64,000 nt of DNA from Sphingobium sp. AP49 (GTDB taxonomy: Bacteria; Pseudomonadota; Alphaproteobacteria; Sphingomonadales; Sphingomonadaceae): assembly GCF_000281715.2 (NCBI RefSeq), contig NZ_CP124576.1, forward strand, positions 2,301,501 through 2,365,500. The letters are read 5' to 3'. Positions 18,354 through 27,166 of this stretch are shown piece after piece. Position 1 is the stretch's first letter; each line of letters starts with the position of its first letter. Both the position numbers and the translations under genes were made by a program. The notes under the pieces are model-generated. The model saw only the letters and a program-made list of their open reading frames with translations. It had not been told where the DNA came from and ran no database searches.

Positions 18354-19949
18354 TTAGCTGACCAGACGCTTCAATCCCTCGACCGTATCGGCCTCCGCTG
18401 CCGGCTTGTCCTTGCGGATGCGGGCGATGCGGGGGAAGCGCATGGCGAGGCCGGACTTGTGGCGCTTGCTGTCATGGATGCTGTCGAACGCGACTTCCAG
18501 CACCAGCGTCTTTTCGACTTCGCGGACAGGGCCGAAGCGGTTCACCGTATTGCCCCGGACAAAGCGGTCGAGCCATTTCAGTTCCTCGTCGGTGAAGCCG
18601 CTATAGGCCTTGCCCACCGGCAGCAATTCGCCATCCGCCGTCCAGCAGCCGAACGTATAGTCCGAATAGAAGGAGGAGCGTTTGCCATGGCCGCGCTGGG
18701 CATACATCATGACGCAATCGGCGGTCAGCGGATCGCGCTTCCATTTGTACCAGAGCGCTGCCTTGCGTCCGGCGACATAGGGGCTGTCGCGGCGCTTGAG
18801 CATGACGCCCTCGATCGCCGCGTCGCGGGCGCCGGCGCGGATGTCGGCCAGCGCCGCGAAATCGGGCGTGTCGATGACGGCGGACAAGTCGAACTGGTCG
18901 GGGTTTAATTGGGCCGTATAGGCTTCAAGCCGGGCGCGGCGGTCAGTCCAGGGCAGGGCGCGCAGGTCGTCGTCGCCTTCGATCAACAGGTCGTACAGGC
19001 GGACGAAGGCGGGGTAATCGGCCATCATCTTCGCGCTGACCGCCTTGCGGCCGAGCCGTTGTTGCAGGGCGTTGAAGCTGGCGGCCTCGCCCCCCTGAAA
19101 CTCACCTTTCACCAGCAATTCGCCGTCCAGCACGGCGTGGCCGGTGAAGGCCTGCGCGATTTCGGGGAAGCTGCCCGTGATGTCGTCACCCGCGCGGCTG
19201 TAGAGGCGGGTTTCGCCCCCATGTTTTGGGCCGGTACCGACGATCTGGATGCGAATCCCGTCCCATTTCCACTCGGCGGCATAGTCGGCGAGGTCGACGC
19301 TGTCGACCTCGAGCGGCTGGGCGAGCATGAAGGGACGGAAATAGGGCGTGCCCTCCGGGTCAGGTCGGGCGCTGCGGCCTTCGGCCCAGTCGAACAGGGC
19401 GGTGTAGGGCGGAGCAAGGGCGTGCCAGACCTGTTCGACATCGTCGACATCGAGGCCGAAGGCCTGGGCGAATCCGGTCTTTGCGAGGCGGGCGGAGATG
19501 CCTACTCGCAGTCCGCCGGTGGCAAGCTTCAACAGGGCGAAGCGGCCGGATGCGTCGAGATGGTCCATCATCTGCGCCAGTGCATCGGGCGCGGTGGCGC
19601 GGTTGATAGTGTGGAGGCGGTCGATGACGGCGGACAGGCTGAGCGAGCCGTCGTCCAGTTCGGCCAGTTCATCATGGGCGCGGGGCCAGAGCAGGGCGAC
19701 GGTTTCGGCCAGGTCGCCGACATAATCGCGGCTCATCTCGAACAGCACGGGATCGGTGCGGGCGCGGATCATCTCGCCGATGGCCGACGCCTTCACCGCC
19801 TTGAGGTCGAGATTGCCGGTCAGCGCGGCGAGCGCCCAACCCCGGTCGGGATCGGGGGCTTCGCGCATATAGGCGGCGATCAGCGCCAATTTGCCGTTGC
19901 GCGAGCGGGTATAGACGAGGCCGTCGAGGAGCTGGGAAAATTGCCTCAT
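18354..19949 (-). CDS. ATP-dependent DNA ligase, damage-response type
   Basis: A 531-residue ligase that seals DNA nicks through a lysyl-AMP intermediate. The nucleotidyltransferase motif I is EWKWDGIRIQIV, with the lysine in K-W-D-G. The later motifs AVLDGELL, EGVMLKRRDSPY and ALWYKWKRDPL are in order, and an N-terminal helical DNA-binding domain occupies about residues 1-200. The length and the exonuclease next door match the family linked to cisplatin-type damage response, distinct from the NAD-dependent LigA. The helicase and phosphoesterase often found with this pair are not here. Confidence 0.9.
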   Translation of the reverse strand: MRQFSQLLDGLVYTRSRNGKLALIAAYMREAPDPDRGWALAALTGNLDLKAVKASAIGEMIRARTDPVLFEMSRDYVGDLAETVALLWPRAHDELAELDDGSLSLSAVIDRLHTINRATAPDALAQMMDHLDASGRFALLKLATGGLRVGISARLAKTGFAQAFGLDVDDVEQVWHALAPPYTALFDWAEGRSARPDPEGTPYFRPFMLAQPLEVDSVDLADYAAEWKWDGIRIQIVGTGPKHGGETRLYSRAGDDITGSFPEIAQAFTGHAVLDGELLVKGEFQGGEAASFNALQQRLGRKAVSAKMMADYPAFVRLYDLLIEGDDDLRALPWTDRRARLEAYTAQLNPDQFDLSAVIDTPDFAALADIRAGARDAAIEGVMLKRRDSPYVAGRKAALWYKWKRDPLTADCVMMYAQRGHGKRSSFYSDYTFGCWTADGELLPVGKAYSGFTDEELKWLDRFVRGNTVNRFGPVREVEKTLVLEVAFDSIHDSKRHKSGLAMRFPRIARIRKDKPAAEADTVEGLKRLVS

Positions 19950-19965
19950 GGATCAATCCCAATCA

Positions 19966-20062
19966 CCGTTCGGGCTGAGCGAAGTCGAAGCCCAGCGCAG
20001 AGCGAAGCCAAGTGGCTTCGACTTCGCTCAGCCAGACCCTTCGACAGGCTCAGGGCGAACGG
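19966..20062. repeat. Palindromic intergenic repeat, family B (CCGTTCG...CGAACGG)
   Basis: Outer arms CCGTTCG (19966) and CGAACGG (20056-20062) enclose inner inverted arms: GGCTGAGCGAAGTCGAAGCC and, further on, GGCTTCGACTTCGCTCAGCC. The core CGACAGGCTC is shared with copies at 40670, 43038 and 53407. It lies between the ligase start and the exonuclease stop, inside the probable two-gene unit. Confidence 0.8.
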
Positions 20063-20073
20063 GTTAGATAGCA

Positions 20074-21066
20074 TCACCCTTCCTCCTCATCCTCGCGGCC
20101 CACGAGCGCGAGTGCGCGGGCGCGATATTGGTGGGTCATGCACCAGTGGAGCAGGGCTTCCTCGCGGCCGTGGGTGATCCAGGTCTCGCTCGGCGCGATT
20201 TCGCGGATCGTGTCGGTCAACTCGTCCCAGTCGGCATGGTCGGAAATGACCAAAGGCAGTTCGACATTGCGCTGCCGGGCGCGCTGGCGCACCCGCATCC
20301 AGCCTGACGCCATGGCGGCAATCGGGTCGGGCAGGCGGCGGCTCCAGCGATCGTTGAGGGCGGAGGGCGGCGCCAGCACGATCGCGCCGCGCATATCCTT
20401 CGCCGGCACGCCAGTCGCGCCGCGCAACTTCCCCATGTCGACGCCGAAATCCGCGTAGAGCGCGCACATGCGTTCGAGCGCGCCATGGATATAGATTGGG
20501 TCATGATGGCCGCGCGCGCGCAATTCGCAGATCACCCGCTGCGCCTTGCCCAGCGCATAGGCGCCGACCAGCACGCAGCGATCGGGACTGGCATGAAGCG
20601 CATGGAGCAGCCGGTCCATTTCGCTGCCGGTGTCGGGATGGCGGAAGACGGGCAGGCCGAAGGTCGCCTCGGTCACGAAGATGTCGCAGGGAACCGGCTC
20701 GAACGGCAGGCAGGTCGGGTCGGGGCGCCGCTTGTAATCGCCGGTCACCACCACCCGCTCGCCGGCATGGTCCAGGATGATCTGCGCCGATCCCAGCACA
20801 TGGCCGGCGGGGACATAGCAGATGGTGACGCCGCCCAGCCTGATCTCCTCACCATAGCCGACCGCCGTGCCGCTGGCCGTGCCATAGCGCAGCGCCATGA
20901 TCGCCAGCGTTTCCCGCGTGGCCCAGACATGGCCGTGGCCGCCACGCGCATGGTCGGCATGCCCATGGGTGACGAGCGCGCGTTCCTGCGGCTGCGAGGG
21001 GTCGATCCACGCATCGGCGGGGCGGACATAGATGCCGGTGGGGTGGGGTTCGATCCAGTGCGCCAT
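20074..21066 (-). CDS. Ligase-associated metallo-beta-lactamase-fold exonuclease
   Basis: A protein of about 330 residues with the metal motif THGHADHARGGH (HxHxDH), followed by PAGHVLGSAQ and VTGDYKRRPD. It resembles beta-CASP/SNM1-type nucleases found next to damage-response ligases and presumably trims DNA ends before ligation. The start at 21066 (MAHWIEPHPTGIYV) is preferred. A longer frame to 21105 would run close to the Pho-box array and has no ribosome-binding site. It is upstream of the ligase on the same strand, with a family B repeat between. Confidence 0.87.
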   Translation of the reverse strand: MAHWIEPHPTGIYVRPADAWIDPSQPQERALVTHGHADHARGGHGHVWATRETLAIMALRYGTASGTAVGYGEEIRLGGVTICYVPAGHVLGSAQIILDHAGERVVVTGDYKRRPDPTCLPFEPVPCDIFVTEATFGLPVFRHPDTGSEMDRLLHALHASPDRCVLVGAYALGKAQRVICELRARGHHDPIYIHGALERMCALYADFGVDMGKLRGATGVPAKDMRGAIVLAPPSALNDRWSRRLPDPIAAMASGWMRVRQRARQRNVELPLVISDHADWDELTDTIREIAPSETWITHGREEALLHWCMTHQYRARALALVGREDEEEG

Positions 21067-21108
21067 CAGGTGCAGAAGATGGGAGAGGCGGTCCCGGTTC
21101 CGCAAGGG

Positions 21109-21148
21109 CCGTCATCATGGCGTAACCCAGCGGTCATGCGCACGACAC
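21109..21148 (+). promoter_or_regulatory. Tandem Pho-box-like array before btaAB
   Basis: Four 7-base units CCGTCAT (21109), GCGTAAC (21120), CGGTCAT (21131) and ACGACAC (21142) are separated by exactly four bases, giving an 11-base period. PhoB binds direct repeats of CTGTCAT-like heptamers with this spacing. The array ends about 50 bases before the btaA start. Betaine lipid synthesis is known to be phosphate-starvation controlled in other alphaproteobacteria. The match to each heptamer is partial, so function is inferred. Confidence 0.55.
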
Positions 21149-21198
21149 GCGCCTGCCCTATCGGCCGACCGAACGACCCGGCAGCGAGGAGTGAGCCC

Positions 21199-22422
21199 AT
21201 GGCCGCATCGGCCCACAAGAAAGTCACCAACGCGGTGCATCGTCACCGCCATCTGTCGAAGCAGGGGCTGCTGGAACGCGCCTTCACCTTCGCCTTCCGT
21301 GGCCTGGTCTATGCCCAGATCTGGGAAGACCCGGCGGTCGACATGGAAGCGCTGGCGATCACGCCCGACAGCCACGTGGTGACGATCGCGTCGGGCGGCT
21401 GCAATGTCCTCTCCTATCTGACCGCTGATCCGGCGAAGATCACGGCGGTCGACCTCAACACCGCCCATATCGCGCTCAATCGGCTGAAGCTGATGGCGGC
21501 GCAGACGCTGCCCGATCATGCTGCCTTCCATCGCTTCTTCGCGCGGGCCGACGACAAGGCGAACATTGCCGCCTATCGCGCGGTCGTGGCGCCGCATCTG
21601 GATGAGGCGACGCGCCGCTATTGGGAAGGGCGCGACATGATCGGTCGCCGCCGCATCGGTGGCTTTGCGCGTGGTATCTACAGGCATGGCCTGCTCGGCC
21701 GCTTCATCGGCGCGGCGCATTTGCTGGCGCGCCTGCATGGCGTGAACCCCAAGCGGATGCTGGACGCACAGAGCCGTGAAGAACAGCTTGCGATCTTCGA
21801 GCGCGAACTGGCGCCGATCTTCGACAAGGGCTTTGTCCGCTGGTTGACCAGCCAGCCCGCCTCGCTCTTTGGCCTTGGCATCCCACCCGCCCAGTTCGAG
21901 GCGCTCGCCGGCGACGACCGGATGGATAGCGTGCTCAAGACGCGCCTGAAGAAGCTGGCCTGCGACTTCGACCTTCAGGACAATTATTTCGCCGTTCAGG
22001 CTTTTGGGCGGGGCTATGCAGGCGGCGAGGGGCCGTTGCCCCCCTATCTGCAGGCGGCCAATCATCGGGCGGTGCGCGATCGGGCCGAGCGGGTCGATGT
22101 CCGGCATATCAACTTCACCGATTTCCTTGCCAACCAGCTAGCGGCATCGTGCGATCGCTACATCCTGCTCGATGCGCAGGATTGGATGGATGACGAGCAA
22201 CTGAACGCGCTCTGGGCGCAGATCACGCGGACGGCCAAGCCCGGCGCCCGCGTGCTGTTCCGCACCGCCGGCGAACCGAGCATCCTGCCCGGCCGGGTCG
22301 CCGACGATGTGCTGGCCCATTGGGACTATCGGGCCGAAGCCTCGCGCGACTATACGGCCCGCGACCGGTCTGCCATCTATGGCGGCGTGCATCTCTATGT
22401 GCTGAAGGGCGCCGACGCATGA
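21199..22422 (+). CDS. btaA: BtaA-like S-adenosylmethionine:diacylglycerol 3-amino-3-carboxypropyl transferase
   Basis: A 407-residue protein of the BtaA (DUF3419) family, which moves the aminocarboxypropyl group of SAM onto diacylglycerol to form diacylglycerylhomoserine, the first step to the betaine lipid DGTS. Visible family features are the N-terminal FRGLVYAQIWEDPAVD and SAM-binding IASGGCNVLSYL followed by VDLNTAHIAL. The start follows GAGGAG at 21186-21191. Its stop overlaps btaB by ATGA. Such lipids replace phospholipids when phosphate is short, which fits the Pho-box-like array upstream. Confidence 0.9.
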   Translation: MAASAHKKVTNAVHRHRHLSKQGLLERAFTFAFRGLVYAQIWEDPAVDMEALAITPDSHVVTIASGGCNVLSYLTADPAKITAVDLNTAHIALNRLKLMAAQTLPDHAAFHRFFARADDKANIAAYRAVVAPHLDEATRRYWEGRDMIGRRRIGGFARGIYRHGLLGRFIGAAHLLARLHGVNPKRMLDAQSREEQLAIFERELAPIFDKGFVRWLTSQPASLFGLGIPPAQFEALAGDDRMDSVLKTRLKKLACDFDLQDNYFAVQAFGRGYAGGEGPLPPYLQAANHRAVRDRAERVDVRHINFTDFLANQLAASCDRYILLDAQDWMDDEQLNALWAQITRTAKPGARVLFRTAGEPSILPGRVADDVLAHWDYRAEASRDYTARDRSAIYGGVHLYVLKGADA

Positions 22423-23063
22423 GCGGCCATGGGCAGTTGATGGACGGGGTCTATCGCTACCAGCGGCACATATATGACCTGACCCGCAAATATTATCTTC
22501 TGGGCCGCGACGGGCTGATCGCCGATCTCGATCCGCCTGCCGGCGGCGCGGTGCTGGAGATTGGCTGTGGTACCGGCCGCAACCTGATCGCGGTCGGCAA
22601 GGCCTGGCCGAAGGCGCAACTCTATGGTGTCGACATCAGCGATGCGATGCTGGATACGGCGCGCGCTTCGGTAGCGAAGGCGGGCATGGCGGATCAGGTG
22701 ACATTGGCGCAGGGCGATGCCTGCGGTTTCGATCCGCAGGCGCTGTTCGGGCGGGCGAGTTTCGAACGGGTGTTCATCAGCTATGCGCTGTCGATGATCC
22801 CCGAATGGGAGATGGCGCTGGTCCAGGCCGCACGCTGCGTGGCGCCGGGCGGCAAGCTGGAGATCGTGGATTTCGGCCAGCAGGACGAACTGCCAGCGCT
22901 CTGGAGACGGGCGCTGTTCGGCTGGTTGGCACGCTTTCACGTGGCACCGCGGCGCGAACTTAATGGCGCGATCAACCGGCTGGCGCAGGATATGGGCGGC
23001 TTTCCCCACGTCCGGACATTGTACAAGGGCTATGCCGTGCGCGGCGGCCTGATCAGGGTTTGA
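22419..23063 (+). CDS. btaB: BtaB-like diacylglycerylhomoserine N-methyltransferase
   Basis: A 214-residue class I SAM methyltransferase with motif I VLEIGCGTGRNL at about residue 45 and the following YGVDISDAML. In betaine lipid synthesis BtaB adds three methyl groups to diacylglycerylhomoserine. The assignment rests on the fold plus its coupling to btaA through an ATGA overlap. The N-terminal YRYQRHIYDLTRKYYLLGRD is the usual BtaB opening. Confidence 0.9.
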   Translation: MSGHGQLMDGVYRYQRHIYDLTRKYYLLGRDGLIADLDPPAGGAVLEIGCGTGRNLIAVGKAWPKAQLYGVDISDAMLDTARASVAKAGMADQVTLAQGDACGFDPQALFGRASFERVFISYALSMIPEWEMALVQAARCVAPGGKLEIVDFGQQDELPALWRRALFGWLARFHVAPRRELNGAINRLAQDMGGFPHVRTLYKGYAVRGGLIRV

Positions 23064-23190
23064 ATATCCCGGACCTTGTCGGCTGGAGAAGAGGATGCGC
23101 GTGAGCGCAAGGTGCTGCCGCAGCTCTTAAGATTTCATCAAATATTGTCTTGCATTCAATGTCTCATCACTTGGGGCAGGGGGTGTGGTC

Positions 23191-23718
23191 ATGAGTGGGA
23201 AGCTATTCCTTTTACTCGGCGTATTGGGCGTCGGCGGATATGCCATAGTTAATCATACTCCGGGCGATCCAACGCTCTTCCCGCTGCCCAAGGAAAAGGT
23301 CGTCGCCATGCTGGCCGAGGGCCGCACGACGATGCCGCGCCGGGATGGCGATGGCGAGATCAAGATATGGAGCAGCGGCACTTCGATGAAGGGCGTCACG
23401 CTGAACATGCAATATGCCAGCTGGGCACCGATGTTGAGCTGCGAAGCGATCGTCACGTCGGTCACGCCCGAGGAAAGCCGGGTCGTCACCGATTGCGGCG
23501 GTGGCGACAGCACATCGGCCATCGCCAATACGCAGGACCAGCTGCGCGCGCCGATGTTCGAGGAGCATGTCCAGGCGACCTTGCGCGGGCGTCCGTTCGA
23601 TCGGGCGTCGGTCGACGCCAAGGAAACGGCCATCGCCATGGGCAATCTGGGCGGGATGCAGCGGGAGGCGCTGAAGCGATCCGACGAGATGCAGCGGATG
23701 ACGGCGAACGCCCACTGA
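23191..23718 (+). CDS. Hypothetical exported protein, tandem paralogue 1
   Basis: A 175-residue protein with one N-terminal membrane segment (KLFLLLGVLGVGGYAIV), probably an uncleaved anchor or signal. Two cysteines stand in LSCEA and VVTDCGG, and later EEHVQATLRGRPFD occurs. The same arrangement (cysteine, SR-x-x-x-D-C, EHV, RPxD) appears in the next gene, so the two look like diverged duplicates. ATG at 23191 after GGGGCAGGGGG is preferred to a GTG two codons earlier. No family is recognised. Confidence 0.65.
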   Translation: MSGKLFLLLGVLGVGGYAIVNHTPGDPTLFPLPKEKVVAMLAEGRTTMPRRDGDGEIKIWSSGTSMKGVTLNMQYASWAPMLSCEAIVTSVTPEESRVVTDCGGGDSTSAIANTQDQLRAPMFEEHVQATLRGRPFDRASVDAKETAIAMGNLGGMQREALKRSDEMQRMTANAH

Positions 23719-23739
23719 TCGGGACGGGAGCCGCGAGCG

Positions 23740-24240
23740 GTGGCGATCGTCAAATATGGCATGCTCTTGCTGGCTCTGGGCGGGATCTATGCCGCCCAGC
23801 CGCAGCAATCGGGGCCGCAATCGGCGACATTTCCGGTCTCGGCGTCCATCGCAAAGGCACGGCTGCAATCTGCACATCGCGTGGTCGAAGGGACGGGACT
23901 TGGCAGCCTGACGCTGCAAAGCATGGGAGCTGATGGTAAAGCCGCCTTGGTCGGCATCACCCGCGCAGGGCAGGTCCGCGCCATCCTCTGCCGGGTCATG
24001 ATCGAAGCCGAGGGAGCGGACCAGTCGCGCGCCACGGTGGACTGTGCACAACCCCACGGGAAGTATGATCCGGCCCGCGCCGTAGCCGTCAAGGCGATGA
24101 CCATCGTCGTCGCCGAGCATGTCGCCGCCAGCGTGGCGCAGAGGCCCTATGACATCGATACCGTCGCCAACCGGATGATGGTGCTGGTGGCGGGCAATGT
24201 CGTGCTGGCCAGGGCCGCGATGGGACAGAAGCCGGAATGA
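23740..24240 (+). CDS. Hypothetical exported protein, tandem paralogue 2
   Basis: A 166-residue protein starting at GTG, with a signal-like GMLLLALGGIYAAQ. It carries ILCRV, QSRATVDCAQ, VVAEHVAAS and QRPYDIDTV, matching in order the features of the gene 21 bases upstream. Both are probably periplasmic, with a disulfide between the two conserved cysteines. The function is unknown. It converges with the membrane-protein gene at 24250. Confidence 0.6.
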   Translation: MAIVKYGMLLLALGGIYAAQPQQSGPQSATFPVSASIAKARLQSAHRVVEGTGLGSLTLQSMGADGKAALVGITRAGQVRAILCRVMIEAEGADQSRATVDCAQPHGKYDPARAVAVKAMTIVVAEHVAASVAQRPYDIDTVANRMMVLVAGNVVLARAAMGQKPE

Positions 24241-24249
24241 GGCCGCAGC

Positions 24250-24849
24250 TCAAGCCGGGTCGTAGATGCGGATGATCCAGCTCACATAATAGACAAGATA
24301 GGCCGCCGCGAAGAGGAGGTGAAAGCGCGCGTTGCGCGTCCAGATCGCGATCAGCGAAAGCAGGATGGTGATCGCGATGCGCACCGGATATTCCGGGCCG
24401 AGCGAGGCGATATAGCCATGCCCCTTGAGCCCGCTGTCGATCAGGTCGGCGATCATGGTGGCGATGAACAGGCCGAAGAACCAGCCGCGTCGGGACAGGA
24501 AATAATCCTGATAGCCGGAATATTCGTCAAGCTGATCGGGGAAGAGCAGATTGGCAAGCAAGGCAAAGAGAAAGGCATAGCCCAGGACGAACAGGAACAG
24601 CTCGAAGCGCCAGCGGGGCAGGCCTTCCAGTGCCAATTCCCACCACCAAAAATGAATCGAGGTGATGAGGATGATCGCCACCCAGATGAGGTGGACCGGA
24701 TAGACCTTCACCTTGCCGGGATGCTGGACCAGGCGGGCGACGCCGTTGAGCAGCCGGGTCAGCGACAGGCCCAGGACAATGCCGATCAGCACCCGGATAT
24801 GGAGGTAGACCTCATGGCTCATCACCGGATCAGGCGATGAGCCGGGCAT
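24250..24849 (-). CDS. Integral membrane protein of unknown function
   Basis: A 199-residue hydrophobic protein with about six membrane segments, including VLIGIVLGLSLTRLLNGVA, HLIWVAIILITSIHFWWW and FLFVLGYAFLFALLANLLF. No enzyme motif was seen. It starts six bases after the hemA stop on the same strand, so it is likely cotranscribed. An internal ATG at 24822 (MSHEVYLHIR) is an alternative start. Confidence 0.7.
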   Translation of the reverse strand: MPGSSPDPVMSHEVYLHIRVLIGIVLGLSLTRLLNGVARLVQHPGKVKVYPVHLIWVAIILITSIHFWWWELALEGLPRWRFELFLFVLGYAFLFALLANLLFPDQLDEYSGYQDYFLSRRGWFFGLFIATMIADLIDSGLKGHGYIASLGPEYPVRIAITILLSLIAIWTRNARFHLLFAAAYLVYYVSWIIRIYDPA

Positions 24850-24855
24850 GATCGC

Positions 24856-26082
24856 TTAGGCCGCCTGGCGCTCGGCCAGTTCCAGTTCCAGCCGGTCCCA
24901 GATCTCGACCAGTGCCGACACCAGGTCACGCATCATGTCTTCACTATGGGCCGGGCCGGGGGTGAAGCGCAGTCGTTCCGTGCCGCGTGGCACGGTCGGA
25001 TAATTGATCGGCTGCACATAGGCGCCATATTCGGCGAGCAATATGTCGCTGATCCGCTTGGCCTTGACCGGATCGCCCACCATCAGCGGTACGATATGGG
25101 TGACCGAGTTCATCACCGGCAGGCCGGCGTCCCGCATCAATTGCTTGAGCTTGGCGGCCGAGGCCTGCTGGCCTTGGCGCTCTTCGCTCGACGCCTTGAG
25201 GTGGCGGACGCTGGCCAGCACGCCGGCGACCAGCACGGGCGAGAGCGAGGTGGTGAAGATGAAGCCGGGCGCATAGCTGCGGATCACGTCGACGATCATC
25301 TGGTCGGCCGCGATATAGCCGCCCATGACGCCGAACGCCTTGCCCAGCGTGCCTTCGATGATGGTCAGGCGATCGGCGACATCGTCGCGCTCCGAAATGC
25401 CGCCGCCGCGCGCGCCATACATGCCCACGGCATGGACTTCGTCGAGATAGGTGAGGGCGTTGAACTCGTCGGCCAGGTCGCAGATTTCCGCGATCGGCGC
25501 GACGTCGCCGTCCATCGAATAGACGCTTTCAAAGGCGATCAGCTTGGGCGCCTCGGGGTCTTCGGCGGCGAGCAGTTCGCGCAGATGATCGAGGTCATTG
25601 TGGCGGAAGACGCGCTTTTCGCAGCCCGAATTGCGGATGCCCGCGATCATCGAGGCGTGATTGAGCTCGTCCGAGAAGATGATGCAGCCCGGCAGCAGCT
25701 TGGCCAGGGTCGAGAGCGTCGCTTCGTTCGAGACATAGCCCGAGGTGAAGAGCAGGGCCGCTTCCTTGCCATGCAGGTCGGCCAGTTCGCCTTCCAGATC
25801 GACATGATAATGGGTGTTGCCGCCGATATTGCGGGTGCCGCCGGAGCCGGCGCCGACATCATGGAGCGCTTCCTCCATCGCGGCGACCACCTTGGGGTGC
25901 TGGCCCATGGCGAGATAGTCGTTCGAGCACCAGACAGTGATCGGCTTCGGGCCATTATGGCCATGGAAGCAGCGGGCGTTGGGGAAGGCCCCCTTGTTGC
26001 GCAGGATGTCGATGAACACGCGATAGCGGCCCTCGCTGTGGAGCCGGTCGATCGCCTGCGAAAAGATGTGTTTGTAGTTCAC
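24856..26082 (-). CDS. hemA: 5-aminolevulinate synthase
   Basis: Condenses glycine and succinyl-CoA to 5-aminolevulinate, the first step of the alphaproteobacterial haem route. At 408 residues it is close to Rhodobacter HemA (407). It shows the N-terminal [42 protein letters not shown] and the PLP lysine in [15 protein letters not shown]. The GTG at 26082 ([14 protein letters not shown]) aligns with the family start; the frame upstream to 26151 does not resemble HemA. Succinyl-CoA from the methylmalonyl-CoA pathway at 47-55 kb could feed it. Confidence 0.95.
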   Translation of the reverse strand: MNYKHIFSQAIDRLHSEGRYRVFIDILRNKGAFPNARCFHGHNGPKPITVWCSNDYLAMGQHPKVVAAMEEALHDVGAGSGGTRNIGGNTHYHVDLEGELADLHGKEAALLFTSGYVSNEATLSTLAKLLPGCIIFSDELNHASMIAGIRNSGCEKRVFRHNDLDHLRELLAAEDPEAPKLIAFESVYSMDGDVAPIAEICDLADEFNALTYLDEVHAVGMYGARGGGISERDDVADRLTIIEGTLGKAFGVMGGYIAADQMIVDVIRSYAPGFIFTTSLSPVLVAGVLASVRHLKASSEERQGQQASAAKLKQLMRDAGLPVMNSVTHIVPLMVGDPVKAKRISDILLAEYGAYVQPINYPTVPRGTERLRFTPGPAHSEDMMRDLVSALVEIWDRLELELAERQAA

Positions 26083-26263
26083 TACGCCGTTCTTCCCGTT
26101 GCTCGCGCGCCGGTTTTTATGGTCGCGCCATCCTCTTCCTGAGGCTGGCATTTACCTGCGCGGGCGTGCCATTACCAGCGATAACCGCTCGCAACGATAC
26201 GCGAAATTCCCTATCACTGTGATTGACTTGCTTTGCCATTGGACAAATGGCCTACCCCTGGGG
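26083..26263. other. hemA upstream region with an 11-bp palindrome
   Basis: These 181 bases between the murI stop and the hemA start must hold the hemA promoter. The clearest element is the palindrome ATCACTGTGAT at 26213-26223, which resembles half of a CRP/FNR-type site but does not match the FNR consensus TTGAT-N4-ATCAA. CCATT/AATGG (26236-26250) is a weaker inverted repeat. No convincing -35/-10 pair was found. Confidence 0.3.
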
Positions 26264-27067
26264 TCAGAGGGCGTCGATCCGATCCAGCCCATAGCCGGCC
26301 AGCGCATCGCGCAGCGCTTCGACCGTGTCATCGACGCGGGTGAAGACCGCGACGCCGGGTGAAGGGGCGTCCGGCCAGGGCTGTCCCTGCGTCAGGAAGG
26401 CGATGCGCCGGGCGATCCCCTCGCCACCGTGAACAAAGCCGATCGGATGTGGTGCAGCGGCGGCAAGTTCCTGTTCCACCAGCGGAAAATGGGTGCAGGC
26501 AAGAACGACCATGTCCATCCGGTCGCCACCTGGCTGATCGATCAGGCCAGCCAGCGCGTCGCGGGCAACGGCAGGATCGAGCGTTTCGCTGCGCAGCTTT
26601 GCTTCGGCCAGTTGCACCAGCGCGGCGCTGCCATGGCGCAGCACGGTGCAGTCGGCGCCATGTTCGGCGGCGAGCCGGTCGACATAGGGCTGGCGCACGG
26701 TCGCGTCGGTGCCGAGCACGCCGAACACCCGGCTTTTCGACAGCAATGCGGCGGGCTTGATCGCCGGGACGGTACCGACGACCGGGATGTCGAGCGCAGC
26801 GCGGACATGGGGGAGGGCGATGGTCGAGGCGGTGTTGCAGGCGATGACGGCGAGCCGTGGTCGATAACGTTCGACCAGCCGGCCGAGCAGCGCGGGTACG
26901 CGCGCGGCGATTTCCGCCTCGCTCTTGGTACCATAAGGGAATCCGGCGCTATCGGCGGCATAGACGACCGGGGCGGTCGGCAATGCGGCGCGCGCGGGCG
27001 CCAGGATGGAGAGGCCCCCTACGCCGGAATCGAAGAAAAGGATGGGAGCGTCTGGTGCGACCGTCAT
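26264..27067 (-). CDS. murI: Glutamate racemase
   Basis: Supplies D-glutamate for peptidoglycan. It is a 267-residue two-domain racemase with both catalytic cysteines visible: VIACNTAST and VLACTHFPLV. The N-terminal LFFDSGVGGLS and FPYGTKS are also typical. The frame is open upstream to 27217, but similarity begins at ATG 27067 (MTVAPDAPILFF). It is divergent from the acetyltransferase gene, with 99 bases between. Confidence 0.94.
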   Translation of the reverse strand: MTVAPDAPILFFDSGVGGLSILAPARAALPTAPVVYAADSAGFPYGTKSEAEIAARVPALLGRLVERYRPRLAVIACNTASTIALPHVRAALDIPVVGTVPAIKPAALLSKSRVFGVLGTDATVRQPYVDRLAAEHGADCTVLRHGSAALVQLAEAKLRSETLDPAVARDALAGLIDQPGGDRMDMVVLACTHFPLVEQELAAAAPHPIGFVHGGEGIARRIAFLTQGQPWPDAPSPGVAVFTRVDDTVEALRDALAGYGLDRIDAL

Positions 27068-27166
27068 GCGCGCCTGTGTCGCCACATGGGGCGGGAGTGT
27101 CAACGTTTGGCGCTTGCAAAGCGGCCTGGCCGCTGCCACCTCGCCGGCCGATCGAAGGAGATGATG

